This document shows, piece by piece, positions 22,301-31,865 of a DNA stretch of 64,000 bases. Under the pieces are notes generated by a model. That model was not told where the DNA came from. It saw nothing but the letters and a program-made list of their open reading frames with translations, and did not search any database. The DNA comes from Ophiura sarsii. Taxonomy: Eukaryota; Echinodermata; Ophiuroidea; Amphilepidida; Ophiuridae. How positions within the stretch are numbered: position 1 is the first letter of the stretch; every line of letters starts with the position of its first letter. A program made the position numbers and the translations under genes. The stretch is taken from contig CM069450.1 of NCBI GenBank assembly GCA_035610835.1, positions 35,102,391-35,166,390 of the forward strand. The letters run 5' to 3'.

Positions 22301-25300
22301 GAGTGGTCCAGAATAGTGATGTTGGAAAGTGTGCGGAGGAGCCACACTGCTAAAATGTTGAGCAAAATACGTTGCTTAATTGCGTTTAATCATCTGTTGG
22401 GTAAATGGTTGATTACATTTTAATCAACATATGTAGAAATCTAGGTGTTGTAAAAAAGTAAAAACTACAATTTAGTAACAAGTTGGGTAAACCCCCGGTC
22501 TGAGATGAGATCTCTGGATCTGGATAAATTATAGTCTGGTAAATAAAACGGTGAATCCGCATCAACATCAGAGTTTGTGACATCTGACAGGCGTTTTGTG
22601 AGTCCGGTTTTGAATGTTTGAAGCTTGGTCTGTCAAAAAGATGATGTGATAGATCGGTCTAAATATTTGTGGTCGTCCATGGGAATAGGCTTATTTCGTC
22701 ATGTCACAAATAAGCAACAATTGGCGTTAAAACACCCGACATATGGGTACATAAATTAAGCAACAGTTGCTATACAAAAATGCTCAATATATAATAAAAA
22801 CATGTTACAAATAAGCAACACTTGACATTAAAACACCCAACATATGGGTGCATTTGATAAATTAAGCAACAGTTGCTATACAAAAATGCTCAATATGAAA
22901 ACAATTCACAAATTAAGCAGCAGTTGGTATTAAGATGCCCAACAAATGGTTAATTAATAACACCCAACTGTTGTGTAATTAAAATTGTGCAACAGTTGAG
23001 TAATAATGATTGCCCAACTGTTGATAAACCATTTTAGCCAACGGTATTGGATATTTTTACTCAACTGTTGAACTGTTGCATAGTTACTCAACGTTGAGTA
23101 AAATGTTGAGTAACATTTTACTCAACATTTTTGCAGTGCATTAAGGCTCAAAGTTTGGCTCCACCACTGTAAATATCTAGAATTAAATAATGTACTACTA
23201 CTATAGGTTGTTATGATAAGTAGGGAGATGGTTTAATGAAGTGAAAAGAGTACAATGACAGTAGGCCGGAAATGTAGGTAACGACATAACAAGAGAAGAT
23301 AGGGGAACAAGTATGAACAAATATAAAACAAACAAACTCAGAGATACTCAGAGATCATTTTTGAAGCCGTTTATTCGTGTACAACTAGTTAAAGTAGAGT
23401 CAAGGGAGTTACAGATTTTAGGCCCATTAAAGATTATTAAATGACGAAGTATTTTAGATTTAATATTATCAATAATTAAGTTATTAGCGTTTCTAGTGTT
23501 ATAAGTGTGAAGATCTTTATGTTTAGAGAAGAAACCAAAAAAGAATTTGGGAGCGCGTTATTATTGAAACGGAACATAAATAAAGCAGTTTGAAGTTTGT
23601 TGATATCGAAGATATTAGAGTATTGAAGTCGTGAAATAGAGGCATTGTATGCGAGTCATATGATGTACCAGCGCAGATACGTAAAGCCTTCTTTTGATAG
23701 ATAAATAATTTGTCGATTTTTGTCATACCCGTGCTCGACCATGGGCTTATGGATATATGTTTGAATAGAGTAATTGCCCATGCAATGTTGCAATAAGATA
23801 TGTATGGCAAGTGTATTATAAAGAGTATGCAGAATAGAAGAGGGAAGGTCATAACGTAATCGCCGGAGTATACCGATACTTCTAGACACCCGAATACATG
23901 TATTTGCGATGTGAAGTTTCAATGATAACACCGAGGAATGTAGTATGGTTAACAGATGAAATAGGGGTAGAATCAACATAAATGATGGTAGCAGAATGTG
24001 GGGTGGTATGCCGATTAGAGCCGAATAGAATAAATTTGGTTTTGCTAACGTAAAGAGAAAGTTTATTAGCCTTGAACCAGTTCGACACATTTTGTAGCTC
24101 TTCATTAAAGGTAGAAACTAAAGGCGTAAAGCCAGGATGTGACATAAAATGTTCGTAACATCAGCAAAGAGAACATAGGATAATGTCTAAATTGCTCGGT
24201 TATTTACTTTGAAAATTGCGAATCAATAAAGACAAGACGATGCCGAAATTCATATTTTTTATCATGAAGTATAAGAAAGCGGCTCATAAACATAGGGACA
24301 CTCAGTCATTTGGCAAAGAGAAGTATCCCCATTTTCAAATTTCGTAATGTGTTCCTACGTATAACCGCGCAGAGCCAGACGAAAAGAGCCCAATGTTGAA
24401 AATGACTGCGTTAAAAAGTTCTAGTCTGACTTTTATTAGCGCAATACCCACAGATATCCGTACGCTTCAAGACCATTTCAGGATGCAGCAGATAAACGTA
24501 TCCGACCTAAACTATCGAGTGATTTTTTCCTGGAAATTCGTAGAATATTTCTAGCATTTTGTCAAATGATGGTGTGCTCTCCTATATATTTCGACTTTAT
24601 AGAACATCTTAAGGAATCAATAACTTCCAGTAGATTATTTACGTTAAGAATAAATACTCTTGTTTAGAATTCATTTAAAACATTTAATGATTTGAATGGA
24701 ATTACAATTGTTGTATTCTCAAAGCTTTGTGTCGTTCCTTTTCCTAACAGATTAAATTGACTCTTCTTGATTATTCTGGATTTGTCCTCAATGAAATCGA
24801 ATTTGACGGGGTTGGATCAACAAATAGCGATTGGTTCACGCAGTCCAGACTATTGACAACGACGAGGTGGAGCGATTTACAAACCGCATCGCCGAATTAC
24901 TTCTCCTTAGAAGGGGATACGGCTAGGTAAGAGGCGCTGCGTAAAACAGTACGCTGGGCCATACAGTAAAAGTGGCTTTTATTATAGACCTTTACTCTGC
25001 CTCCTCCATCATACTTACACTAAATCCTGAATATTGGTTGAATAGATCTTTTTGTGACATGACAACAGTCCCGCTCGTCTAATTTCAATTTTTATGAGTT
25101 GTTCATTGGGTAATGTAATATGTTATTCTTGCATCATCATACGATACAAGTTAAGAATAAAGGTCACTTCTACTCTCGATCCAAACATACTGATTTCGCA
25201 AAGCCGTCTAAATCAGGTATTATTTGTGTCCCCTCCAAGCAAAGGATTTTTTACTCAACATCTTTGATCAATTTTTACACACGGTTCCGTTCCCTGTATG

Positions 25301-28300
25301 TTATCCAACTTTCTTGACCACGGCTTGGAGGCTTTATCCAGGGTAATAAATCATTCCCTCCTACACCATTTATCTGATTTATTTCACACCACCTGTTTCT
25401 TGCCAGCGTGCTTGCTACCATTTACACCGCTGTCCTAAGCATGGCTAAAAGCTCTTTAGTCTGGGTGTAACTAGAAGCCCTATATAATACTTTTGAAAAA
25501 TGTTGTTCTGTTAATAAATTCCAACTTTTAACTTCAATTTGTCGTCGAAACTAGTGCTATATTATATTTTGTAAAAACAAATATTTCAAATGTCTAAACA
25601 AAAATCACATTATATTATCCGAAGAGCAGATTTTAATTTTAAAACTAGCCCAAATCTGGCTGAAAGTCACCATGTGTGCTAAGTCATGTGGCAAGACTGC
25701 AGCGCCTGCGGGCTTGCTACCAGTACTTGCCACACTCAAGGTCCCCCAGCATGCGGTCAATGGTGTTGGATGGATGTAATTCTTGGGTGGAACTTACTAT
25801 ACTAGCGTCATGGCCAGTTCAACCTGTCAAACTTGGGCTCAAACATTACAGGCAACTGAAATGTAATAGAATGGCTTGACTTTTGATAATGGTAACTAAA
25901 CTCAATGGATATGGGAAAATTCGTGCTCGAAGTATGATTTTGGCTTATGTTATTTTTGATTAAAAATGAAATAGTTCTAAGCTACCAATTTTGAAACATG
26001 CCTTTTGATCATTTTATTTTATTATAGGCTCCTGCCGTCACAGGCACGTCATTTCTTCATCAATAACCACTACGCCGGGTGTGAGAACGAGGCAGGATGG
26101 TTATGTGTACTCGATAATGCTGATCCGTGTACTTGGGGACAAATCAACTCGATGGAAAATTATCCCGTTATACTATACAGCGCACAGTCCACTTCAAGCA
26201 ATTGGAATGACATATCTACAGGTAAACTAATCAATTAAGTTGATTTGGAAAATTCAATGAAGTTTAAAAAAAAATCAAACCGGTTGATCGCATATCTGCG
26301 AAACCAGGCGAATAATACTGGCTTAACTGATATGATATATTCTATTCTATATACTATTTATATCATTGATAAAGAGGATGGGAATATCGAGTAATAAAGC
26401 ATGAATTTAGTTGATTTGAAAAGTTGAATTAAGTTTAAAAATATCAAAACGCTTGATCGCGCAGCTGCGAAACCAGAAAGATATCAACGAATGATATTGG
26501 CTTAACTGAAATGATGTATTTTGTTCCAGATATACTTATATTATTGATTAAGATTTAGCATAATGTAAGTTAAATTTAATAAGGTTTCCTATCATAGATT
26601 ACAAAAAATAGTCATTTGGTAATTTATATGACATGATTGATAACAACACCCCGCAGATTTAATACAAACTTTGTTTTATCAGTAGTTCGTCCTGATGTGT
26701 ACTGAGACGCAGAAATAAATCATATTGAAATTTGCTCAACGAGTAATATCGATTTAAGCTGATGCCTTTTTTACTATTTCATTATGTCCTTCAAATCTCT
26801 AGGGACGGGCATATACGGTGCAATTTTCTCCTTGAATGAATATTGAGAGTCGTTACGCTGTTTGAAATTGAGGAAGAACTGTTGTTGTTTTTATAATGTA
26901 TATTAAACGTGTCAATGCTTGAATCCCGGCTTGAATGTAATTTCGTTTGTGATTAGCGATACTACATTTCCTGTAGTGTCGTCTGAAGGAGTCAGTTGAA
27001 ACTTCTAACGGGACAGGAACCATCGTGAACAGTTCCCGGTAACTGACATACTGACAACGCATTTTAATGTAATCTCTGTAAAGCGGTAGCGCTTACCACC
27101 ACTGCGTGTGTTATAGTGGCTCTGCCCGATATGTTTCTATGGCGTAACAATGATTAGATCGCTGGTTTATCATTAACACTTATACGCATGGGTGAGAGAT
27201 GAACGCGTTATAGAGTATGCTCAACCCTTAAGGGTTCAGCAACATGCTTGCCATTGCAAAGTGGTTGGTGTTCGAAGCACCCGGTTTCTACTGATTTACT
27301 CTTCGATGACAATAAACGTACGTATTGATGATACTCGAGTCGTATCCTGTGTTGTTAGAGATTGTTTTAAATTGCGTACATTAGAAGGCATGTATAAAGA
27401 TGTTGTTGAAAAGTCAAGTTGTGATATTGCCAATATTGAAACAACATTAAGTTTCAAAGGTTTCTGGCGCCTTTTTAAAATAATTAGTACACATACGTAT
27501 TTCGCGCAGTAGGCCTATATGGCGCTTAAAAGGAGTAAGTAAAAGGTCATTCGTTTAAATTATCTTCCAGAAGATATCCCGATGCATGGAGTACAATAAC
27601 AATCACCAGTTAAACTAATATTCGTCCAAGTGATTTTCATTTTTTTTCACTCATGCTTGTCTCTTCTGGGTGATTATTTAAACTAAAATGACCTTTCGAG
27701 CAACCGCCCTTTAATTAAAGGTGTTTTTATGTATTCTGCTTATTTTATTGTTTCAGCCGGTTGCGTAAATGCACTTGGTATGAAACAAGGAACCATACAA
27801 GACAGTCAGATAACAGCATCAAGTATTTGGGGCAATAATATCAACCATGGGCCATCAAAAGCTAGATTGGATCTTATTGCAGGAGGTGGCATAACAGGAG
27901 GATGGAGTGCAGGAACCAATAATGTCAACCAATGGTTGCAGGTGGAGATTGGTGCGGTGAAACATGTGTCTGGGATTGTGATGCAGGGAAGACAAGAAGC
28001 AGATCAGTGGTTGGTGGAATACAAAGTTGAATACGGCTACGATGGTACTTCGTGGCAATATGTGAAAGATGCTAGCCAAAATGAAGACATGGTGAGATCT
28101 AATAACCAAGTCATATACATTCCTCACAAACATTCCTCATAAACTTTATAAATAGAAAAATGGTAATAATAGGTATAATATGGTATCAATATCTATAATA
28201 TTTGACAAGAATTAGCCTGCTATTAATGATCATTCTAAATGCTCAACAATGTAACGTGATTCCATACACGGTTGCGGTGATTATTTGAAAGCATCTTGAC

Positions 28301-29479
28301 GGATCGATTAGAAAAGAGGAAGAAAAAAGAAATATTTATCATAAACTTCACAACAACCCAGTGCATCATGCAACAAAATGGGATGGAAGGAACGAGAAGA
28401 CCAAAGTACGTTAAATCAATGAACTTCATACGAGTCTTCAGAGTATGTTTGGACGTTATGACACTATTGCTAGATCCTAAGGGGATGGCGTGTTGTTCCA
28501 CACACTCTAAAAATTAATTAACTCAACCTGAGTAATATCAAATCAAATTTACTCTGCCATTTAGTAACATTTTAGTCATTAAAGGAGTCAATACCAGTCT
28601 CTGATGTTGTCTGTCCAAGCAGTTTTTCTGCGTCCTGGTAGAGCCTTCCCTTCTACCTCTCCCTCAATATAGTAGTTATTACTATGCTATCCGCACGTCG
28701 CTTCCAGTGACCATACTTTGCAAGCCTCCTCTTCCTTAGTTGGGCTAGCAGTCCCTCTTTTTCTTTCACCCCTATTTGCTTGCGCACCCATGAGTTTGAC
28801 TTTTTATCAGTCCAGCTGATGTGTAGCACTCTGCGCCATACCCACATTTCAACTATTGTTAAGTAAACTTTTACTCCGCCTTACTCAACAGTTGAGCTGT
28901 TCCCTTTATTACACAACAGGGTAGTAAAACCTTACTCAACTCACAAGTAGTAATATTTGCACATTTTGTGAGTAATATTTTGCCCAACTGTTGAGCAACG
29001 TGTATTTGACTCAACTGATATTGAGCAGGCTGTTTGCCCAACTGTTGAGCAAATGAATTTGACTCAACTGATGTCGGGGAAATGTTCCACATTCTTGAAG
29101 GTAAGACCTCATAATTATAACCCGAAAATTACAAAATCAGGGTTACAGAAAATGCCCCCCACACCCCAGCACCAGAAAGCAGTAGTTACAGATCTGCCAT
29201 GTCTCGCGTGTTAAGTCGTCAATGCGCATGCGCAATCTGCGCAACGTTGAGTCAACTTTCAAAATGCTTTACTCAACATGTTTTTCACAACTTTGCTCAG
29301 GTCAGGTGGCCATACTTATCTAATATTTTTACATCAACAGTTGTTTACTGGAAACTCCGATAGACATACACATTCCACAAGTTTGTTTTCATCAATGGTT
29401 AGGGCGAGGTATATCAGAATACGTCCAACTGTCTGGCATAATCACATTACTTTTCGATTTGAAATTCTGGGATGTGAAG
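7335..29479 (+). CDS. Secreted PAN-EGF-discoidin multidomain protein, 12 exons, 3' end open
   Basis: Joined exons: 7335-7392, 12834-13108, 14024-14147, 14944-15245, 15592-15736, 16179-16670, 20386-20877, 21865-22037, 24751-24926, 26028-26221, 27757-28091, 29341-29479. Every junction has AG/GT, and the reading phases (1,0,1,0,1,1,1,0,2,1,0,1) chain without a break: 2905 nt, 968 codons plus one base. Order in the protein: signal peptide 1-19, PAN/apple 20-111, EGF 112-152, F5/8C discoidin 153-301, unnamed module X copies 302-465 and 466-629, unnamed region Y 630-810, second discoidin 811-968. Discoidin and PAN domains commonly bind glycans or lipids, so an extracellular lectin-like or adhesion role is an inference. 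The last donor at 29479 implies further exons that I could not find, or an alternative stop by read-through at 29527-29529. Confidence 0.82.
8371..8800 (-). pseudogene. LINE relic: reverse transcriptase C-terminal, zf-RVT-like region
   Basis: The frame 8790-8371 contains [20 protein letters not shown] followed by [18 protein letters not shown]. This matches the zinc-finger-like C-terminus of Tx1/L1-type LINE reverse transcriptases (W..D..LRWFQ.RI.H.ILPTN..L.K, C..C, ETLEH.F). It is truncated at both ends, with no catalytic core. Minus strand within the inverted-repeat structure. Confidence 0.8.
9130..9790. repeat. ~140-bp tandem array related to a LINE coding segment
   Basis: The word TATTCCAGATATATTTACTT recurs with variants at about 9269, 9403, 9542 and 9688 (spacing 134-146 bp), each followed by TTCCGCTG words and GTGGCGGCCCCGATGACA. 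The same TATTCCAGATATA phrase preceded by CTACGAAGCATTTT occurs once at about 10150-10185, inside the reverse transcriptase reading frame of the neighbouring LINE relic. The array therefore appears to incorporate LINE sequence. Confidence 0.8.
9790..10284 (-). pseudogene. LINE relic: reverse transcriptase C-terminus and 3' tail
   Basis: The minus-strand frame 10284-9931 ends with [20 protein letters not shown] and [16 protein letters not shown]. This is the usual C-terminus of CR1/L2/jockey-like reverse transcriptases (S F...AP..WN.LP..IR...S...FK..LKT.LF). After the stop comes a 3' UTR, a GGAGCGCTATATAAATGT word and a TATG/TATA microsatellite tail at 9790-9825. The copy is 5'-truncated. Confidence 0.87.
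11849..12670. mobile_element. Non-autonomous TIR element rich in ACGTAT words
   Basis: The ends are GCCCTGTCACACCATAGCGT at 11849 and the inverted equivalent GCCCTGTCACACCATGGCGT at 12670, extending through GCCTGAACGTA. The interior is about 820 bp of closely spaced AACGTATG, AGCGTATC and AACTTATC words with no ORF of note. It sits in intron 1 about 160 bp before exon 2. Confidence 0.85.
12834..13108 (+). CDS. Exon 2: PAN/apple domain
   Basis: The acceptor TTTAAAG precedes, and the donor GTAAGATTG follows CAG. The translated exon has the PAN/apple pattern: a Cys near the start, then DCAAQC, GCVSFNW and GCQLN, with aromatic residues after the cysteines. About 92 residues, the usual size for the family. 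Apple domains bind proteins or carbohydrates in extracellular proteins. It starts in phase 1 and ends in phase 0, so it reads directly into the EGF exon. Confidence 0.85.
14024..14147 (+). CDS. Exon 3: EGF-like domain
   Basis: The acceptor CGGTAG precedes TGT, and the donor GTACGT follows CAAG. The exon carries the EGF signature CENGATC, then [12 protein letters not shown], within about 41 residues. It contains nine cysteines, more than the canonical six, including a CC pair. It is too small to stand out as a long ORF and was found by following splice phase. Phase 0 in, phase 1 out. Confidence 0.85.
14944..15245 (+). CDS. Exon 4: first discoidin (F5/8 type C) domain, N-terminal part
   Basis: Begins after TTTCAG. 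Reads [22 protein letters not shown], the typical F5/8C opening (Cys, then LGM, then I.DSQ..ASS). It continues through [20 protein letters not shown] and W.TIYKISYE. The donor is AAG/GTAAGT, phase 0. This exon gives about two thirds of the beta-sandwich. The rest is in exon 5, the same split as in the second discoidin domain of this gene. Confidence 0.88.
15592..15736 (+). CDS. Exon 5: first discoidin domain, C-terminal part
   Basis: After the acceptor TTTTCAG the exon reads [19 protein letters not shown] and ends with LRLDLLGCK. The GN.D....V/L...F.P pattern and the terminal LLGC are the standard end of an F5/8C domain. The final Cys pairs with the Cys at the start of exon 4. The donor is GTAGAC, phase 1. 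Confidence 0.85.
16179..16670 (+). CDS. Exon 6: unnamed module X, copy 1
   Basis: A single 492-nt exon with both splice sites in phase 1, so the module can be inserted or duplicated without a frame change. It encodes about 164 residues. Features shared with exon 7: an early GWE, a C.G....W.Y core, [28 protein letters not shown], and YSIQAVVQ near the end. I recognise no named family, although similar sequences may exist unannotated in other marine invertebrates. The pattern suggests an extracellular beta-rich fold. A (CTCCCT)n tract starts about 40 bp after the donor. Confidence 0.85.
16713..16829. repeat. Hexanucleotide microsatellite (CTCCCT)n
   Basis: About 19 near-perfect copies of a 6-bp pyrimidine unit, inside the intron just after exon 6. 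The long frames across it on both strands (poly-Leu/Pro, poly-Glu/Gly, Arg/Glu, Leu/Ser) are artefacts. Confidence 0.96.
17100..17940 (-). pseudogene. LINE relic: reverse transcriptase C-terminal region, internally amplified
   Basis: The minus-strand reading contains [20 protein letters not shown], a phrase typical of the region after the RT core in jockey/CR1-like elements (HRR.VAALTVLYKMH). The upstream frame reads [14 protein letters not shown] 220-bp tandem repeat occupies 17179-17760 within it. Multiple stops make it non-functional. It lies in the intron between the two module X exons. Confidence 0.7.
17179..17760. repeat. 220-bp tandem repeat, about 2.6 copies
   Basis: CCATCTCCCC followed by AACCAAGC begins units at about 17191, 17411 and 17631, giving an exact 220-bp period. 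The first two units are almost identical; the third diverges after GAAAAGATTTGAAGG. The repeat lies inside a LINE relic. Confidence 0.9.
17945..19085 (-). pseudogene. LINE relic with YADD reverse transcriptase motif
   Basis: Minus strand. Fragments in order: [14 protein letters not shown] (about 19010), [16 protein letters not shown] (about 18770), a region like [14 protein letters not shown] (about 18450), then [13 protein letters not shown] with the catalytic YADD (about 18190). Frameshifts separate them. The left end has GGCGCCTTATAAATGTTG and a TATG tail (about 17955-17990), so the 3' end is present but the RT C-terminus is deleted. Confidence 0.75.
19085..20350. repeat. Degenerate AGGTCA/GGGTCACTAG-rich repeat
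   Basis: Phrases such as GGGTCACTAGAGGTCATT and GGGTCAAAGGTCAG recur about every 60-150 bp, with CATGACATCCGGGTC and TTGTTGCATCT words between them. Several contain two AGGTCA-type half-sites separated by one base. A related block lies at 59470-60970. Noncoding, within the intron before exon 7. Confidence 0.75.
20386..20877 (+). CDS. Exon 7: unnamed module X, copy 2
   Basis: Exactly 492 nt like exon 6 and also phase 1-1; acceptor TTATAG, donor GTAAGTAG. It begins [14 protein letters not shown] and shares with copy 1 the [34 protein letters not shown] and YAIQAIVS elements. The segment between the GD.IG motif and the end is diverged. This is a duplicated exon-domain. Its 3' end, with flanking intron, is duplicated again just downstream. 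Confidence 0.87.
20878..21270 (+). pseudogene. Partial tandem copy of the exon 7 3' end
   Basis: 21045-21121 repeats the last coding bases of exon 7 (AAGGTGAA, TACAGTG, then GCGTATGCAATTCA) and the donor GTAAGTAGACAA. The following intron bases, including GAGAGGGAAATAT, are also repeated (20930s versus 21180s). The exon 5' part and its acceptor are missing, so this looks like an incomplete duplication and not a usable exon. Two further copies of a ~70-bp unit (GGGATGATTTGACTCAAA) follow at 21269 and 21339. Confidence 0.75.
21865..22037 (+). CDS. Exon 8: unnamed region Y, first part
   Basis: The acceptor ATATTGCAG follows a pyrimidine-poor tract; the donor is AAG/GTGACC. Translation begins [20 protein letters not shown] and ends with [17 protein letters not shown]. 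It is the N-terminal part of a region continued in exons 9 and 10. The W.L.F.G..GNG....W pattern is one I have seen in uncharacterised invertebrate secreted proteins, but I know no family name. Phase 1 in, phase 0 out. Confidence 0.75.
22081..22130. repeat. (ATTC)n microsatellite
   Basis: Imperfect CATT/ATTC tetranucleotide run shortly after exon 8. Confidence 0.85.
22343..23140. mobile_element. Non-autonomous TIR element rich in CAACTGTTG
   Basis: The left end CACTGCTAAAATGTTGAGCA mirrors the right end read inverted (CACTGCAAAAATGTTGAGTA). The interior has many CAACAGTTG/CAACTGTTG and GCAACAGTTGCTATACA words in both orientations. No ORF. A MITE or fold-back element in the intron between exons 8 and 9. 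Confidence 0.65.
23340..24185 (-). pseudogene. LINE relic: reverse transcriptase C-terminal half
   Basis: Minus-strand frames give [20 protein letters not shown] followed by [11 protein letters not shown] and FLGVIIE. Further on come [19 protein letters not shown] and, in another frame, an INTFKHIA-like repeat of the C-terminal region. This is the post-catalytic part of a jockey/CR1-like RT, broken by frameshifts. The YADD core is not present. Confidence 0.8.
24751..24926 (+). CDS. Exon 9: unnamed region Y, middle part
   Basis: After TTCCTAACAG the exon reads [20 protein letters not shown], then [18 protein letters not shown] and PNYFSLEGD. It lies between donor-matched exons, and the frame is open throughout. 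The donor is CTAG/GTAAGA, phase 2. It was found through phase continuity and was not visible as a long ORF. Confidence 0.77.
26028..26221 (+). CDS. Exon 10: unnamed region Y, last part
   Basis: The acceptor is ATTATAG, entered in phase 2. It reads [20 protein letters not shown], then [16 protein letters not shown] and PVILYSAQS. Cysteines at GCEN, WLCV and DPCTW suggest disulfides closing the domain. The donor is ACAG/GTAAAC, phase 1. The following intron carries a two-copy tandem duplication. Confidence 0.78.
26237..26560. repeat. Two-copy tandem duplication, about 171-bp unit, in intron 10
   Basis: AAGTTGATTTGGAAAATTC near 26237 and TAGTTGATTTGAAAAGTTG near 26408 start related units. Both continue through CTTGATCGC, CTGCGAAACCAG and TGGCTTAACTGA. 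Noncoding. Confidence 0.75.
27757..28091 (+). CDS. Exon 11: second discoidin (F5/8 type C) domain, N-terminal part
   Basis: After TTTCAG the exon reads [20 protein letters not shown], then [29 protein letters not shown] and [19 protein letters not shown]. This is a textbook F5/8C core, better conserved than the first copy. The donor is ATG/GTGAGA, phase 0. It encodes 111 residues plus a shared codon. Confidence 0.92.
28500..29290. mobile_element. Second CAACTGTTG-rich repeat element
   Basis: Contains GCCCAACTGTTGAGCAA twice, CTCAACAGTTGAGCTG and related words like the 22.3 kb element, with CACACTC at the left and TTTACTCAACATG at the right. The terminal inverted match is weak, so the borders are approximate. 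A LINE fragment lies inside. Confidence 0.5.
28580..28870 (-). pseudogene. LINE relic: RT C-terminal fragment
   Basis: The minus-strand frame reads [20 protein letters not shown], then [14 protein letters not shown], and [10 protein letters not shown] in the next frame. This is the well-known end of RT frames in LINEs of the type EMWFWRRMLRI.WT...LL..V..RKL.YFGH..R. Truncated; inside the CAACTGTTG-rich element. Confidence 0.8.
29341..29479 (+). CDS. Exon 12: second discoidin domain, C-terminal part
   Basis: After ACATCAACAG the exon reads [38 protein letters not shown] and FEILGCEG. This is the canonical end of the domain with its closing Cys. A donor-like GTATGTTG follows GAAG (phase 1). 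Reading through instead gives about 16 more codons and a stop at 29527-29529. No phase-1 exon with a recognisable domain was found further right, so whether this is the last exon is undecided. Confidence 0.88.
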
Positions 29480-31865
29480 GTATGTTGTATGTAAAAAAGG
29501 ATAATGAATACTACCAATCAATGTGTTGAAATAGGGATGATTTAAGGATATTTCACTCGGTTGATGCTTTTTAAATCAATGGAACTAGCAATCAGAAATG
29601 GGCTGTTTCATTTCAATGAAACAAATAATGTTAGATATAAGCTCGTTTCAATCTACGTGTCTTAGTTAAATTATCATTTAGGGATGATACTGCATAGTGT
29701 CAACACACGTGGTCATTGCTTGCTGACGGTTTTCAAAATAACCCTTTATCATGCAAATACACTTTAGCTTTGATAGCAGGGACAATCAAATGAAGGGACC
29801 AGAAACGATTTTAATCTTATTGTATAATAGTGCGTGTTGCAGGCGTACAAATATCATTAGTTGAGCAAGCATGCACAATACATTCATGAATGGGCCCGGC
29901 AACAAATAATCGTTTAAATAACTCTCAATAAGCCAGTTCGCTTTTTGATCTATCGTAAGATAAATATAACTAACTGCCATTATTATATACACATCAAGCC
30001 TCATATAAGTTTAATATGAGCCAAACATGTTCTAAGTCTAAAATTTAATTCAATGCCGCGTGCCTTTTAGTCAAAAACGGAATAAAGCACATGGTCTATT
30101 ATACTACTTTCAGCAAGACAATTATTTGTCAGATTTTAATAAGATATACTTTCCTAGTTTGGAAATTTATCATCGGATATGGAGCAAGCTTTTATCGAAT
30201 TTCAATCGGGCGCATTCCCCGGTTGACATAGAAGGATCATTGATATATTATGTTAGATATAGACAAAATATAGTAGAATTTCAAGTCTAGAAATTCAACG
30301 TTGTTTGACTAACAACACAAAATAAGTTTTGCCACGCGACGACAGAGATATTGTCGGGCGACGTGCCTTTCATTTTGATTTTTTTTTCAAATCGCGCCGG
30401 CCACTACTTAGTTAGCGTTTACACTAAGTTATGTCGGAAAGTATTATGAGCAATTTTTGATTTGGACGGTGCGAAAGCAGGTACTCTTGATATCCTCCTA
30501 CTTTATGAAAACAGAACAATGGACGAATGGAGGCTGTGTTATTCCTGCTGAACTACAACACTCTATAAATGCAAATAGATATAATCAATGAACATCATTT
30601 TCAGAATTATGTTGCTATTTAAATCAACAGAAACAACAATTCTACAGTTTAAACATCCCAGGAAAATTATCAATTGCTTTGTTCTAGCATTTGTTCATAC
30701 TTTTTATACAACCAACATTTGTTTATTAATATTCTATAAGTTTACCACTCTCTTTTTATTTTAATATACATATGATTGTTGTCTTTACATTCCATGCATT
30801 TTGTTCACACATTATATTCATATTGAAAGACATTACATTTTGATCATTTTTCGAAAGATTATAGCTCAACCTTTTTCAAGTTCTTTGAATAAAAACACAA
30901 CCGCAACACACATGAATATGACATATAACGATATAATAGGCAATTTCTAGGCATTCGATTGTCCCTGGTGATAGTAACATTTAGACCTTACATATAAAGT
31001 CCCCCCCCCCCGCCCCACCCCCCCCCCCCCCCATCCTACAGCACATCATGTTTTTTCTATTACACCTAATACAGGAAGAGCTGATGTTATGATGATACTT
31101 ATTCTCCCAGCGTAAAAAGGACCAATCATCACATACACTTTCGTTTGGAAGACGATCTGACGTTCTTTACTCAGAATGCGGAAACTATATTTACCAAGTG
31201 CCAACTGAATTGGAATTCCAATGCATCGCTTTAGGAATCAACCCTCCTACTAAACATATTTTGACGGCGAGAATTTGAATGTTGTCTGTATTGCAAAAGA
31301 AGTATCGTCGTAATTATTGCGCAGCTCTGTATAGTCTCGGGGATTTTAAGTTCCTACTAAATATTTCTGATAGCGAATTTGAATTATTTATAAGAGTATT
31401 TCAAGGAGAGTATTGCTCAAGATTTATCGTAAAGCTCTGAGGAATTGTCATTTTATCCTTGGAAAGTTTGATTGGACCTCATGGTTGGATTGTTATTTTA
31501 CGCTGCAATTTTGACTGGAAATTCTCTCTTTTAAACCATCGTAATAATGGCAGTCTGCGTGATTTCGGTTCGTAAAAAAGAAGTAAAAACGCGGACATTC
31601 TGTAAATCAACACTAAACTTCACTTACAGTTTACAGTATTTTCAGATATATACGTGTCCTAAACATCAATCACAAATTGATGTTCGTATCATATGAATCG
31701 ATGGACTATCATGTCATCTTCTGTCTTTTAGTAGACAATTAAACTAAAGTTCGAATTAAAATATTTCGTCGTGAGAGGTCACAAGCATTAATGTAAATTT
31801 TAAATACTAATCTCGTCAAATACACAGGCCTTTCCTCTATTTTCATTGTCAAAGGATAACAGGTT

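Noticed and set aside
25676..25879. Plus-strand 67-codon frame in intron 9
   Set aside because: No domain, no splice continuity with the discoidin gene, no codon bias.
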